This document shows, piece after piece, positions 1 through 7,719 of a stretch of DNA of 41,163 nt. Made by a program: the position numbers and the translations under genes. Within the stretch, counting starts at the first letter, position 1, and each line of letters opens with the position of its first letter. Source of the DNA: UMGS1840 sp964537245 (GTDB lineage: Bacteria; Bacillota; Clostridia; UMGS1840); the NCBI GenBank assembly GCA_964537245.1, contig CAZHZL010000015.1, forward strand, positions 1 through 41,163. Direction: 5' to 3'. A model generated the notes under the pieces. That model was not told the DNA's origin and searched no databases. It worked only from the letters and a program-made list of their open reading frames with translations.

Positions 1-187
1 TTATTTGTCAATACTTTTTTTGAATTTTTTTATTTTTTTACTTTTTTAGAAAAATTACACGAGTATTTCACAAAAAGGATTTATACTAATATCAATTATT
101 ACCAAAAAATAAATAATTATTAATTTATTTTAAAATTTGTTATACTATATTATATATTTTAATACAATAATAAAGGTGGAATTAATT

Positions 188-874
188 TTGAAAAAATTGA
201 ACACAGTATTTCCTAACAAAATTTTGATTATAATCTTTTCTCTTATCTTTATTTTCATAATATTTTTTATTGCCATTCAGTTATATGTCGACAATTACGC
301 TAAACCATTTATCATAAATAAAAAAACCGAGTTCCCAAAATGCGATGCAGTAGTTGTTCTTGGTGCTTCTGTTTACAAAAACGGCTCTCCTTCTCCAATA
401 CTGAAAGAGAGGTTACTACACGCATATGAACTCTACAAAGACGGTTATGCCAAAAAAATAATAGTAAGCGGTGACCACGGTACAGAAGATTATAATGAAG
501 TAAACACAATGAAAAACTATCTGATTGAAAAAGGAGTAAAAGACGAAGATATATTTATGGACCATGCCGGATTTGATACTTACGACAGTATGTATCGTGC
601 AAAGGAAATATTCAAAGTTAATTCTCTTATTATTTCCACACAGAGTTTCCACATAAAAAGAGCTGTGTATATATCACGCAAGCTTGGAACAGAAGCTTAC
701 GGATACCCCTGTGAAGATAAAGCATACTATAATATGAAATATCTCAATTTCAGAGAAAGTCTGGCTAAAGTTAAAGCAATTTTGGAAACCGATATTTTAA
801 AACGGAAACCAAAATTTTTAGGAGAAAGCATTCCAATATGGAAAAGCGGAACACTTACAAACGATAAAAAATAA
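188..874 (+). CDS. SanA/YdcF-like DUF218 membrane-anchored protein
   Basis: A 228-aa protein with one N-terminal membrane segment (about residues 8-32, almost all I, F and L) and a following DUF218/YdcF domain. The domain shows VVVLGASVYKNG, then SPILKERL, IIVSGDHG and ISTQSFHIKRA, which is the order of conserved blocks in the SanA/YdcF/ElyC family. SanA-type proteins affect cell-envelope integrity and vancomycin exclusion, but their chemistry is not settled. I chose the TTG at 188 because AAAGGTGG lies 8-9 bases upstream; the frame stays open to 137, but that extension has no ribosome binding site. The protein would sit on the outer face of the membrane by an uncleaved anchor. It appears to be a single gene, since the next gene has its own promoter. 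Family call is firm, function is not. Confidence 0.8.
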   Translation: MKKLNTVFPNKILIIIFSLIFIFIIFFIAIQLYVDNYAKPFIINKKTEFPKCDAVVVLGASVYKNGSPSPILKERLLHAYELYKDGYAKKIIVSGDHGTEDYNEVNTMKNYLIEKGVKDEDIFMDHAGFDTYDSMYRAKEIFKVNSLIISTQSFHIKRAVYISRKLGTEAYGYPCEDKAYYNMKYLNFRESLAKVKAILETDILKRKPKFLGESIPIWKSGTLTNDKK

Positions 875-892
875 TATTTTATAAAAAAGCTA

Positions 893-921
893 TTGACATC
901 GGACAAAAAATATGATATAGT
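893..921 (+). promoter_or_regulatory. Sigma-A promoter of the hemolysin-III-family gene
   Basis: TTGACA at 893-898 and TATAGT at 916-921 are separated by 17 bases. Transcription would start near 928, which makes the ATG at 934 an unlikely start and supports the one at 976. Confidence 0.7.
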
Positions 922-975
922 ATTGAATACTAGATGACACAATATCAAAACCACATAAGAAAGGCTTGGGATGAA

Positions 976-1638
976 ATGAATAACGAAAAGATTAATAATA
1001 AACATACTATTCAAACATTAGGCGAAGAAATCGCAAACGCAATTTCACATGGTGTCGGTGCACTTCTCGCAATTGCAGCAACAGTTGTACTTATCGTTGT
1101 TGCAAACTTCAGAAGTGATGCGATAGGAATTGTAAGCGCGTGTATTTACGGTGCTAGTCTCATACTTTTATACACTTTCTCATCATTATATCATTCACTT
1201 ACAAATCCGACAGCAAAGAAAGTATTCAGAATTTTTGATCACTGTTCAATTTTTCTTCTTATTTTAGGAAGCTACACTCCAGTTTGTCTTACAATGATAA
1301 GAGGCGCTACAGGTTGGGGACTTTTCGGAATAAATGCATTTTGTACAGTGCTTGGAATAGTTTTTAACGCAATAAATCTTACAAGATGGAAAAAAATATC
1401 AATGCTGCTGTATCTTATAATGGGATGGTCAGTTATATTCAGTTTAAAACCACTTCTAAGCGTTATTACTATACCCGAATTTATACTTGTTCTGGCAGGA
1501 GGACTATGTTACACATTAGGTATCATTTTCTACAAAAACAAAAGATTCAAATATATGCATTTTGTATGGCACCTGTTCGTGCTTGCAGGAAGCGTACTTC
1601 AATATTTCTTTGTTCTTAATTTTTATTTGACAAGATAA
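976..1638 (+). CDS. Hemolysin III / PAQR family membrane protein
   Basis: A 220-aa protein with about seven hydrophobic segments. It has the family landmarks: EEIANAISHGVGAL near the N-terminus, SSLYHSLTNPTAKKVFRIFDHCSIF, and a late HFVWHLFVLAGS block. The conserved S, H, D and H residues in these blocks are the presumed metal site of PAQR/HlyIII proteins (known for the family). The role in most bacteria is unclear; some members are cytolytic when overexpressed, so the hemolysin name should not be read as a virulence claim. The start at 976 follows AAGAAAGG at 957-964. An earlier in-frame ATG at 934 lies only a few bases past the predicted transcription start and has no ribosome binding site. 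The gene appears monocistronic. Confidence 0.88.
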   Translation: MNNEKINNKHTIQTLGEEIANAISHGVGALLAIAATVVLIVVANFRSDAIGIVSACIYGASLILLYTFSSLYHSLTNPTAKKVFRIFDHCSIFLLILGSYTPVCLTMIRGATGWGLFGINAFCTVLGIVFNAINLTRWKKISMLLYLIMGWSVIFSLKPLLSVITIPEFILVLAGGLCYTLGIIFYKNKRFKYMHFVWHLFVLAGSVLQYFFVLNFYLTR

Positions 1639-1736
1639 TTAAAAAAGAGCGTGTCTCTTGCGATATGCTTGACTTTCTTTACACCCTGCTTGTCGGTAGA
1701 TAGTGATATTCTCAATACTTCCTTATCACTACCCAC
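1623..1736 (-). other. Short coding-like stretch, possible gene remnant
   Basis: Between the hemolysin-III gene and the formyltransferase gene, the minus strand reads as a 37-codon open frame from a GTG at 1736 to a TAA at 1623. Its composition is protein-like, with stretches such as SDKEVLRISLSTDKQ and VKKVKHIARD. It has no good ribosome binding site and overlaps the 3' end of the plus-strand gene. The same bases hold a weak inverted repeat (AGTGATA near 1702 with TATCACT near 1726) and a plus-strand T-run at 1751-1757, so it could instead be a terminator region. I do not recognise the product. Confidence 0.2.
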
Positions 1737-1755
1737 CTAACGAGGGAGAATTTTT

Positions 1756-2526
1756 TTATTTTACTTTATATATTATTCTGTGCCATAAATATTCAAAAGC
1801 AGTAGGATGCGAATATATTGAAGATGGTAAAGAATTTGTTTTTATTGTAATATTGTCATTTATAATATCATTTATTGCTTTTATTTCATCATTTACACCT
1901 ATGCATACCTGTAAAATAGGATAAGTCGTAAAATTGTCCCATTTAGTTATTGGTATTGATGACTGGTACAAAATTCCTCCTGTATCAATACCGCAGTCAA
2001 CCAAATGAACGGTAACGCCTGCATTTTGCACATCTTTATTATATAAAGCCCAATATGCACCGTGACAGCCTCTGTATTTTGGTGTTATTCCTGTATGCAT
2101 ATTTATAAAACAAGCTTCAACACATTCCAGAACTTCTTTTGAAATTATACGGGTTCCGTTTACAACTACAATATCCGGCTGAATACGCTTCAGTTCATCA
2201 ATGCATTCCTTGTCATTCACGGAATTTACAAAAAGCGGATTTGAAGACAAAAGCGGTTCAATATCATTTGAAGCGTTGTATTCCTTCAATATTTCAAGCT
2301 TACGGTTTCTTGACTCTTTTCTTAAAAGAGGGACAATAGCCGCAGAAAATATAAGTTGTCCGAACACCTTAAAAATGCCAAGTCTTCTAATTCTTCTTTT
2401 AATAAAAGTTTTAAATGGTGTTTTTCCCTCAATAATAACCTTTTCAATTGAAAAATATCTGCTTAATGTATTGTAAACAATAGCAGAAGAATCGCCTTTT
2501 TTACAAAGAATAACTATTTTTTTCAT
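1756..2526 (-). CDS. Formyltransferase-fold protein (sugar N-formyltransferase candidate)
   Basis: A 256-aa protein. The central part (about residues 115-195) matches the formyl transferase N-terminal fold of PurN, Fmt and ArnA: DIVVVNGTRIIS, then INMHTGITPKYRGCHG, then GVTVHLVDCGIDTGGILYQ. The catalytic triad is visible as N142, H144 and D181. The first 100 residues are basic and not typical of purine-pathway PurN. The start codon lies inside the upstream deacetylase gene (26-base overlap) and follows GGAGG, which indicates translational coupling. Family knowledge: such enzymes transfer formyl from 10-formyl-tetrahydrofolate to amino groups, including amino sugars. Inference: with the deacetylase it acts on an amino sugar in a surface glycan. 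The acceptor cannot be read from the sequence. Confidence 0.75.
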   Translation of the reverse strand: MKKIVILCKKGDSSAIVYNTLSRYFSIEKVIIEGKTPFKTFIKRRIRRLGIFKVFGQLIFSAAIVPLLRKESRNRKLEILKEYNASNDIEPLLSSNPLFVNSVNDKECIDELKRIQPDIVVVNGTRIISKEVLECVEACFINMHTGITPKYRGCHGAYWALYNKDVQNAGVTVHLVDCGIDTGGILYQSSIPITKWDNFTTYPILQVCIGVNDEIKAINDIINDNITIKTNSLPSSIYSHPTAFEYLWHRIIYKVK

Positions 2527-3487
2527 TTAATATTTCCTCCGCCAGCTCACCCATATTTTTGCTTTCAAAGCCATAACGCACATTCATTTTTTTGTAATAT
2601 AACAATATTTCTTCAATCTGCTTAAGAAAAATTTCAAGGTTTCGTCCCATATTATGAGGATGCCACCATATATGAAGCACTTTTCCATTCTTAGCGGCTT
2701 TCTTCATTTGATGTTTTACAGAATGCATTTTGAGAAATTCAAAAAAACGCAAACGGTGATTATACTTCCTGAAAAATATGCTTGCGCGAATGTTTGTAAT
2801 ACCATCAATATCACAATCTGATTTTTCGTAAAACTTATTACCGCAAACAGGAATATATGTATCAACCAGTCTCATCATTCGTCTGAGCAAGCTGCTTCCG
2901 TTAAAAGCAAAATTTTTAAGATTACCTCTTACGGAAGAAAAGCCATATTTTTTTAATACAACGAGATATTCGGGATTGAACTGATTACGAGGAAAAATAA
3001 AGCTTTTCATATCTAAATTATATTTTCGTCTTGCAATTTCTTTTGCAGAAGCTACATCAGCCTCAAAAGCTTTTATATCTTGCCCATTTTCTTTGCAATA
3101 ATAGTGTGCAAAAGTATGAGAACCAATTTCCTGATTTTTGTATTTTAATATTTTTTCTATCAAAGACGGTGCATAGTGATAGCAATCCTCATTCTCGTTT
3201 TCACCTATTGAATCAAAGTGTTCATAAGCAGATTTTATTCCTTGATAAGACGGCTTAATTTTCGGAAAATATTCTTTCAACTCCGATTTATTTTCAGAAA
3301 ATAACATTCCGACAACACCCCAAGTAGCGTGTATACCATACTTTTCAAACAGCTCCAGAAGCATAGGTATACCTTTTCGACCACCATCCATATCTGCTTT
3401 AAATTCTGCAACGGTTTTTTTATCACACACTCCCCAAAATAATTCAAAATCAAGGGAAATAACCAATTTGCCGCATTTCTCACCCAT
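2501..3487 (-). CDS. NodB-type polysaccharide deacetylase family protein
   Basis: A 328-aa protein with carbohydrate esterase family 4 blocks: SLDFELFWG (D13 in the motif 1 position), EIGSHTFAHYY (H124 and H128, metal ligands), FIFPRNQFNPEYL (motif 3) and HIWWHPHNMG (late catalytic histidine). There is no signal peptide, so it is probably cytoplasmic and acts on a precursor rather than on finished wall. Family members remove N-acetyl groups; ArnD, a relative, removes a formyl group. The gene overlaps the formyltransferase and starts at an ATG following AAAGGAG. A consensus promoter with an internal palindrome lies just upstream, facing away from an XRE regulator. The fold is clear; the substrate is inferred only. 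Confidence 0.82.
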   Translation of the reverse strand: MGEKCGKLVISLDFELFWGVCDKKTVAEFKADMDGGRKGIPMLLELFEKYGIHATWGVVGMLFSENKSELKEYFPKIKPSYQGIKSAYEHFDSIGENENEDCYHYAPSLIEKILKYKNQEIGSHTFAHYYCKENGQDIKAFEADVASAKEIARRKYNLDMKSFIFPRNQFNPEYLVVLKKYGFSSVRGNLKNFAFNGSSLLRRMMRLVDTYIPVCGNKFYEKSDCDIDGITNIRASIFFRKYNHRLRFFEFLKMHSVKHQMKKAAKNGKVLHIWWHPHNMGRNLEIFLKQIEEILLYYKKMNVRYGFESKNMGELAEEILNEKNSYSL

Positions 3488-3524
3488 ATAATTTTATTCT
3501 CCTTTACTACAACCTTTATTAAGA

Positions 3525-3553
3525 ATTATATCACAACTACAGGTTGTTGTCAA
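3525..3553 (-). promoter_or_regulatory. Consensus promoter of the deacetylase-formyltransferase pair
   Basis: On the minus strand TTGACA (3553-3548) and TATAAT (3530-3525) are separated by exactly 17 bases. Both boxes match the sigma-A consensus. The start codon of the deacetylase lies about 38 bases downstream of the -10 box. Confidence 0.85.
3533..3547. promoter_or_regulatory. Palindromic operator candidate between -35 and -10
   Basis: ACAAC-TACAG-GTTGT, a perfect 5-bp dyad with a 5-base centre, fills most of the spacer of the minus-strand promoter. Further half-site-like GTTGT/ACAAC words occur at 3509-3515 and at 3590-3594 next to the XRE gene's own -10 box. A repressor bound here would block polymerase. 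The adjacent XRE protein is the obvious candidate (inference). Confidence 0.45.
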
Positions 3554-3615
3554 TAACTAATAAAAAGTTTTTTATATCAATCCAAAAAGTTGTTATAATG
3601 TAAATGGTGATATAT

Positions 3616-3954
3616 ATGATAAAAAATTTAAAAGCATTGAGAAACGAAAGGAAAATAAGCCAGCAGCAGCTAGCTGAAATTATTATGGTCAGTCAGCAAT
3701 CTGTAAATAAATATGAAAATCACGATGTAGAGCCTGATATATGCACCTTGGTAAAAATTGCTGATTTTTTCAATGTTTCATTGGATTATCTGGTAGGAAG
3801 AACCGATATGAAGGAAATGGCAGAAAAAGAAAAAATGTCTGATTTGTCAGACGATGAAGTGAGCTTAATAAAGCTTTACAGAAAGCTTAATAACATTCAA
3901 AAGGATTGCATATTTACAGTATTAAATAGCTATAGAACTAAAAGGGGCTGTTAA
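3616..3954 (+). CDS. XRE-family helix-turn-helix regulator
   Basis: A 112-aa protein. Residues 1-63 form a Cro/C1-type HTH: MIKNLKALRNERKISQQQLA, then SQQSVNKYENHDVEPD (recognition helix region), ending in FFNVSLDYLVGRTD. The tail (about 70-112) is charged and probably helical, for dimerisation. The ATG at 3616 is preceded by GGTGAT; an in-frame ATG at 3604 would itself contain that site. The gene is divergent from the deacetylase-formyltransferase pair and shares a 130-base control region with it that contains a palindrome, so local regulation and autoregulation are likely (inference). A TATAAT at 3594-3599 is a plausible -10, with a weak -35. Confidence 0.85.
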   Translation: MIKNLKALRNERKISQQQLAEIIMVSQQSVNKYENHDVEPDICTLVKIADFFNVSLDYLVGRTDMKEMAEKEKMSDLSDDEVSLIKLYRKLNNIQKDCIFTVLNSYRTKRGC

Positions 3955-4087
3955 AAAAGTTCAGACCGCAAAAAAAGAAAGGACCCCCCAAAAAATTAAG
4001 GATATTTCAATCTTTTTTACTATTAAAAAATTAAGAAAAAAAGATAAATTTATTAATTTTTGAAAAAATTTTTTCTTTTTTTGCTAC

Positions 4088-4166
4088 GAACAAACTTCGC
4101 CTCTCGCTGTATACACATACAGCTTCGGGTGTCCCAAAGCTTCGCTTTGGCTCAGTTTGTCCGTTC
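4088..4166. repeat. Cloverleaf-like palindromic element
   Basis: An outer stem ACAAACT (4090-4096) with AGTTTGT (4154-4160) encloses two perfect hairpins: GCTGTAT-acac-ATACAGC (4106-4123) and CCAAAGC-ttc-GCTTTGG (4134-4150). It is richer in GC than its flanks and is followed on the plus strand by a T-run at 4173-4179, so it could also end transcription of the XRE gene. The rest of the 307-base gap (3955-4261) is A/T homopolymer-rich sequence without a reading frame I would support, plus the terminator at 4190-4226. Confidence 0.55.
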
Positions 4167-4189
4167 TGAAGCTTTTTTTCCTATCCCCT

Positions 4190-4226
4190 AAAAAAAGGGG
4201 CTGTTTAAAAATAATTTTTAAACAGC
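4190..4226 (-). terminator. Intrinsic terminator of the GH20 gene
   Basis: On the minus strand a perfect 13-bp inverted repeat, GCTGTTTAAAAAT with its complement (4226-4200), is followed by CCC and seven T residues (4196-4190). It lies 36 bases past the GH20 stop codon. Confidence 0.8.
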
Positions 4227-4261
4227 TCCCAAAAGCTTTAATTATGTATGGAAAAACATGC

Positions 4262-5983
4262 TTATATATTTTCCATTGCCTTATCAATTACTCCTAAGAA
4301 AATATCTACGCCAACCGAATGATTTTTAAGCATCCACAACTCTTCAAATTCTTTCTTCACCTTTTCGCCAAGCTCTTTTGCACCGCTGCTTTCACCGCTT
4401 GTAACCTTTGCGAAGAAAATAACCATTTCACAGCTTAAGTAAATTTCTTTAAGCATATTTTCGTCTGCCGTAACCTCGTTAAGCTCTTCTCTTAAAGCTT
4501 CCATATATTTAATTATACGCTTGAAGCCTTCTTTTTTAAGAGCAGGTATTTCCGAAAGAGCCTTTGTTTTGTTTGCCCAAAGCTCAGAGCCGTTGAAGTG
4601 AATACCGTCCTCCAAAGGATAGTAGTTACCCATGTGATAAACGATGTCGGCAAGAGATTTTTCGCTTGTTGTTTTGTAAATAAATTTATCAAGATATGCT
4701 TTTATGTGTGTAAGAAGCTCATATCTCTTGTCAAGACCGGCTGAGCTTCTGTTCCAACATACCGAGCCGAGTGTAAGCGGAAGATATGTGGTTGCAGGAG
4801 TCTGCGGATGTCCTCCGTCGCCCCACTCTGTAAGCAAGAAGCCCTCAGCACCATATTCACAGCCGCTTTCAACTGCATTTGTAATATTAAAATATGTATT
4901 GTTCGTTCTTCCTGTGAAGCTTCCCCACATTGATGTTCCGGGGCAGACATAGAATTTAAGTCCTTTTTCTTTTATCAGACGGCAGTTTCTTTCAAATTTC
5001 TGCTCTGTTTCATAGCCCCACTGCATGAGAACTGAATTTTTCGGAATATTGTCAAGCTGTTCCGGGTGCTTAAAAATAATATCGTCCCAGAACATCGGTG
5101 TTTTTCCGTATTTTTCATAGATTAGCTTGCAGATTTTGTTAAGATAATCTGTATAAATTTTTCCTTCTCCATATTTTTCGCAGGCTTCTTTGGTTTCGTT
5201 AAGTCCAAGCTCAAACGGCTCGTCCATACCGATATTAACCTGTCCCGATGAAAATGCGTCAAAAAAACCGTCATAGATTTTATCAATAAATTCGATTGTT
5301 TCAGGCAAAAGCGGATTCAGTGTAGCGGAAGGCTTGCCGTCCTTTCCTGTAATTGCAAGGTGTGAAAGCTCAGGCTTCTTCGTCCACGAAGCCATATGAC
5401 CAAAGCCGTTCTGATTTGGAACAAGCTCCATAAAATGCTCCTTGCAGTATTTATCAAGCTCCATTATTTCCGCCTTTGTCAAAGGCTGGGTATCCTTGTA
5501 ATATTCAGGGAAATTTTTGTATTCATATACAAAGGTTTCCATATAAAGCTGAAGCTGATTGTATTTGAGGTCAGACAAAATATCAACCAATTTTTTTAAA
5601 TATGAAAGGCTTGCAATCTTTCCACGGCTTATATCAAGCATATAGCCTCTGTTATTCATAGAAGGATAATCCTCTATATAAAGACAATTTATCTTTCCGT
5701 CCTCTTTCTGATTAACAATCTGTTTAAGAGATGAGGTTGCTCTGTATGCACCGACAAGCTCTCCGTATAAAACCTTTATTCCGTTTTCGTCGATTATAAT
5801 TTTATAATTTTCTTCTGCCAGTGATGAATCCTTTTCAAAAAGAAGCGCGGTCTTTCCGTCCTTTTCAGCTAAAAAGCCTGCAAATTTTTCAATTTCGCTG
5901 TTATCTGCTTTTAAAGCAAGGCTTTCAAGTGCGATTTTTTCCTCTTTAATTTCCATTTTCTGAGGATAAGGTATAATAAACAT
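4262..5983 (-). CDS. Glycoside hydrolase family 20 beta-N-acetylhexosaminidase
   Basis: A 573-aa protein. An N-terminal GH20b-like alpha/beta domain (about 1-105) ends at IEDYPSMNNRGYMLDISRG, the usual entry to the GH20 barrel. The catalytic pair is D254-E255 in NIGMDEPFEL. Later barrel motifs include FWDDIIFKHP, QWGYE and LLTEWGDGGH. A helical region fills residues 430-573. No signal peptide is present, so it would act in the cytoplasm on imported N-acetylglucosamine- or N-acetylgalactosamine-containing oligosaccharides or muropeptides. The start follows AAAGGAG. Only 23 bases separate it from the ribU stop with no room for a terminator, so it probably shares the riboflavin-transporter transcript. 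Confidence in the family is high; the exact substrate is unknown. Confidence 0.88.
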   Translation of the reverse strand: MFIIPYPQKMEIKEEKIALESLALKADNSEIEKFAGFLAEKDGKTALLFEKDSSLAEENYKIIIDENGIKVLYGELVGAYRATSSLKQIVNQKEDGKINCLYIEDYPSMNNRGYMLDISRGKIASLSYLKKLVDILSDLKYNQLQLYMETFVYEYKNFPEYYKDTQPLTKAEIMELDKYCKEHFMELVPNQNGFGHMASWTKKPELSHLAITGKDGKPSATLNPLLPETIEFIDKIYDGFFDAFSSGQVNIGMDEPFELGLNETKEACEKYGEGKIYTDYLNKICKLIYEKYGKTPMFWDDIIFKHPEQLDNIPKNSVLMQWGYETEQKFERNCRLIKEKGLKFYVCPGTSMWGSFTGRTNNTYFNITNAVESGCEYGAEGFLLTEWGDGGHPQTPATTYLPLTLGSVCWNRSSAGLDKRYELLTHIKAYLDKFIYKTTSEKSLADIVYHMGNYYPLEDGIHFNGSELWANKTKALSEIPALKKEGFKRIIKYMEALREELNEVTADENMLKEIYLSCEMVIFFAKVTSGESSGAKELGEKVKKEFEELWMLKNHSVGVDIFLGVIDKAMENI

Positions 5984-6006
5984 AATACAAATCTCCTTTC
6001 AAATTA

Positions 6007-6561
6007 TCATTTTTTATCTTTTTTGATTATGTTGGAAACAGGCTTATAAACAAAGTAAGCCAGAATCGAGTTTACAGAAGCTTTTATAATATTAAAGGCT
6101 ATAATCCACGGCAAAAACTTAAAAATTGCCGCAACGGGAATGCCCATATAATGAGGCGTTACCAGAATGTTCCACAAGGTCATTATAACAGCTGAAGCAG
6201 CCGTTCCCGAAATAAGCGCCAAAACTGCGCCTTTTTTCGTTTTGTTACGCTTATAAACATTTCCGCCGACTAAGCAGTAGCTTCCTGTTGAAAAAATATG
6301 CATTATTATTCCGATAATACCGCTTGATGAGCTTACCGTTACACCTTGAAGTATGCTCACAACCGCAGTAAGCGCAAAGCCGCTTAACGGTCCGAAAGCA
6401 AAGGTGGCTATAATGATAGGCACATCTGCCGGGTCATATTCCAAAAAGGCAACTGCCGGGAATATCGGAAAATGAATAATTACAACAAGAACTATCGAAA
6501 TAGCGGCAAAAAGCCCAAGTGTAACCATTTTTCTTGTGTTTGTTTTGTTTGTCTCTTTCAT
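6007..6561 (-). CDS. ribU: Riboflavin ECF transporter S component RibU
   Basis: A 184-aa protein with about six membrane helices. The N-terminal LGLFAAISIVLVVI and FLEYDPADVPIIIATFAFGP are characteristic of RibU; the AFLEYDPADVP loop is part of the riboflavin site in the family. It binds riboflavin or FMN outside the cell and works with the shared ECF energising module (EcfA, EcfA', EcfT), none of which is in this window. An FMN riboswitch lies immediately upstream and confirms the substrate class. Start at the ATG following AAAGGAG at 6571-6565 in the riboswitch tail. The GH20 gene follows with a 23-base gap. Confidence 0.93.
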   Translation of the reverse strand: MKETNKTNTRKMVTLGLFAAISIVLVVIIHFPIFPAVAFLEYDPADVPIIIATFAFGPLSGFALTAVVSILQGVTVSSSSGIIGIIMHIFSTGSYCLVGGNVYKRNKTKKGAVLALISGTAASAVIMTLWNILVTPHYMGIPVAAIFKFLPWIIAFNIIKASVNSILAYFVYKPVSNIIKKDKK

Positions 6562-6573
6562 TTTTTCTCCTTT

Positions 6574-6727
6574 CTTTCATCCGGACTTATCACCGTCGGT
6601 GCCGTAGTTTCAACGGCTCAGCAGTTTTCTTTTTCAAAAACCGCAGGTGGACTTTACCACCGGTCGCATATATAACATAATATGTTTAACATATTATATT
6701 CATATTATGTTTTCGCTCTCCTGAAAG
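6574..6727 (-). promoter_or_regulatory. FMN riboswitch (RFN element)
   Basis: Read on the minus strand, P1 is formed by CTTTCaGG (6727-6720) with CCGGATGAAAG (6584-6574). The conserved RFN core words GACCGGTGG, AAAGTCCACC, GCTGAGCCG, CACCGACGGTGA and AAGTCCGGAT occur in order. The P2 arm is atypical: instead of the usual short GC stem it carries an AT-rich 11-bp stem, AACATAATATG with CATATTATGTT (6711-6674). The 3' strand of P1 runs directly into the ribU ribosome binding site, and no terminator hairpin follows, so control of translation initiation is the likely mode. It starts only 35 bases after the cdaR stop codon. Confidence 0.9.
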
Positions 6728-6762
6728 TTGTTTTTCTTTATATTTATTTAATTTTTTTCTTT

Positions 6763-7704
6763 TTATTCTCCCTCAACAACAGGATAAAGTGTTATTTCCT
6801 TTTCTTCGGTTATAATAAGATTATCAAGCTTTAATGTGACGCTGTATGATGATTTTTCTTCATTTTCTGAATAGTCGTCAATATAACCTTCGATTTCTTT
6901 TAAGGAATTTATCACGCTGTCCTGCCCTGCAACCTCAATTGTGTCTGAGCTTAAGCTGTATTTCATATCAGAAGGAGCATTTTTAATCACAACAGGAACG
7001 TTTTTTCTTTTGTATACAGGGATTGTAACGCTTATGTTTTCCGTTGTCGCCGTGATATTCTTATCTGAAATCACCTCTCCGTTTTCGTCAATCAATACAC
7101 CGCCAAAAACATTTGTCAGCGTGTTTTTAACACCTGTCATATTAACCGAAACCTCTACACTCTCAACCTTGTTTTTGTCAAGCTCAGGCAATTTTATTGT
7201 AGCCATTGCGGGATTGAAGGTGACATTTTTCTTGTCGATATAATAGTTCGGGTCTAAATTTCCGTCGTATGAAATCTTTATCGGTTTTTCAACGCTTATA
7301 ATTCTGTCAATATAAACAGATACATTTGAAGGCGATTTACTTACAACAGTAACCTCGCTGTCGCTTGAGCGCACCTTTATGGGAAGATTGAAGCTTCCTG
7401 CGGTATTACAGCCCGAAACATCAACAACAGCAGTAAAATCGGAAGAATCAAGCACATGAATCATAGACCTTTTCGCGCTTACCGTCACATTAACCTTAAG
7501 CTTTTTCGGCAATTCACCTACAACAAAGCCGTCGCTGTTTATATCCGCTTCGCCCGTTATGGTAATCGGTACTTCAAAAATATCGTAGCTGACTTCGGGA
7601 TTCTGAACAATCTGAACATAAAACCACAAAAGAAGTGCAAGGATAAGCGAAAAAATTTTAAGCGCCATATTACCGGTGAAAATACTTTTAATTTTATTTA
7701 TCAT
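6763..7704 (-). CDS. cdaR: CdaR, YbbR-domain regulator of the diadenylate cyclase
   Basis: A 313-aa protein: one N-terminal membrane helix (about 12-32, LKIFSLILALLLWFYVQIV, the typical YbbR start) and then three to four YbbR repeats on the outer face. Repeat landmarks include PITITGE..INSDGFVVGELP, IRVSSSD-like KVRSSDSEVTVVSKSPSNVSVYID, and VPVVIKNAPSDMKYSLSSDTIEVAGQ. CdaR binds the membrane diadenylate cyclase and tunes its activity. It starts 15 bases after cdaA with GGGAGG as ribosome binding site. In many Firmicutes glmM follows; here the next gene downstream is the FMN-riboswitch-controlled ribU instead. Confidence 0.92.
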   Translation of the reverse strand: MINKIKSIFTGNMALKIFSLILALLLWFYVQIVQNPEVSYDIFEVPITITGEADINSDGFVVGELPKKLKVNVTVSAKRSMIHVLDSSDFTAVVDVSGCNTAGSFNLPIKVRSSDSEVTVVSKSPSNVSVYIDRIISVEKPIKISYDGNLDPNYYIDKKNVTFNPAMATIKLPELDKNKVESVEVSVNMTGVKNTLTNVFGGVLIDENGEVISDKNITATTENISVTIPVYKRKNVPVVIKNAPSDMKYSLSSDTIEVAGQDSVINSLKEIEGYIDDYSENEEKSSYSVTLKLDNLIITEEKEITLYPVVEGE

Positions 7705-7719
7705 TATTCCCGCCCCTCC

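Noticed and set aside
934..975. Earlier start for the hemolysin-III gene
   Set aside because: Too close to the predicted transcription start and without a ribosome site.
4702..4952. Pair of about 82-codon open frames on both strands inside the GH20 gene
   Set aside because: Both lie within conserved GH20 sequence and look like chance frames.
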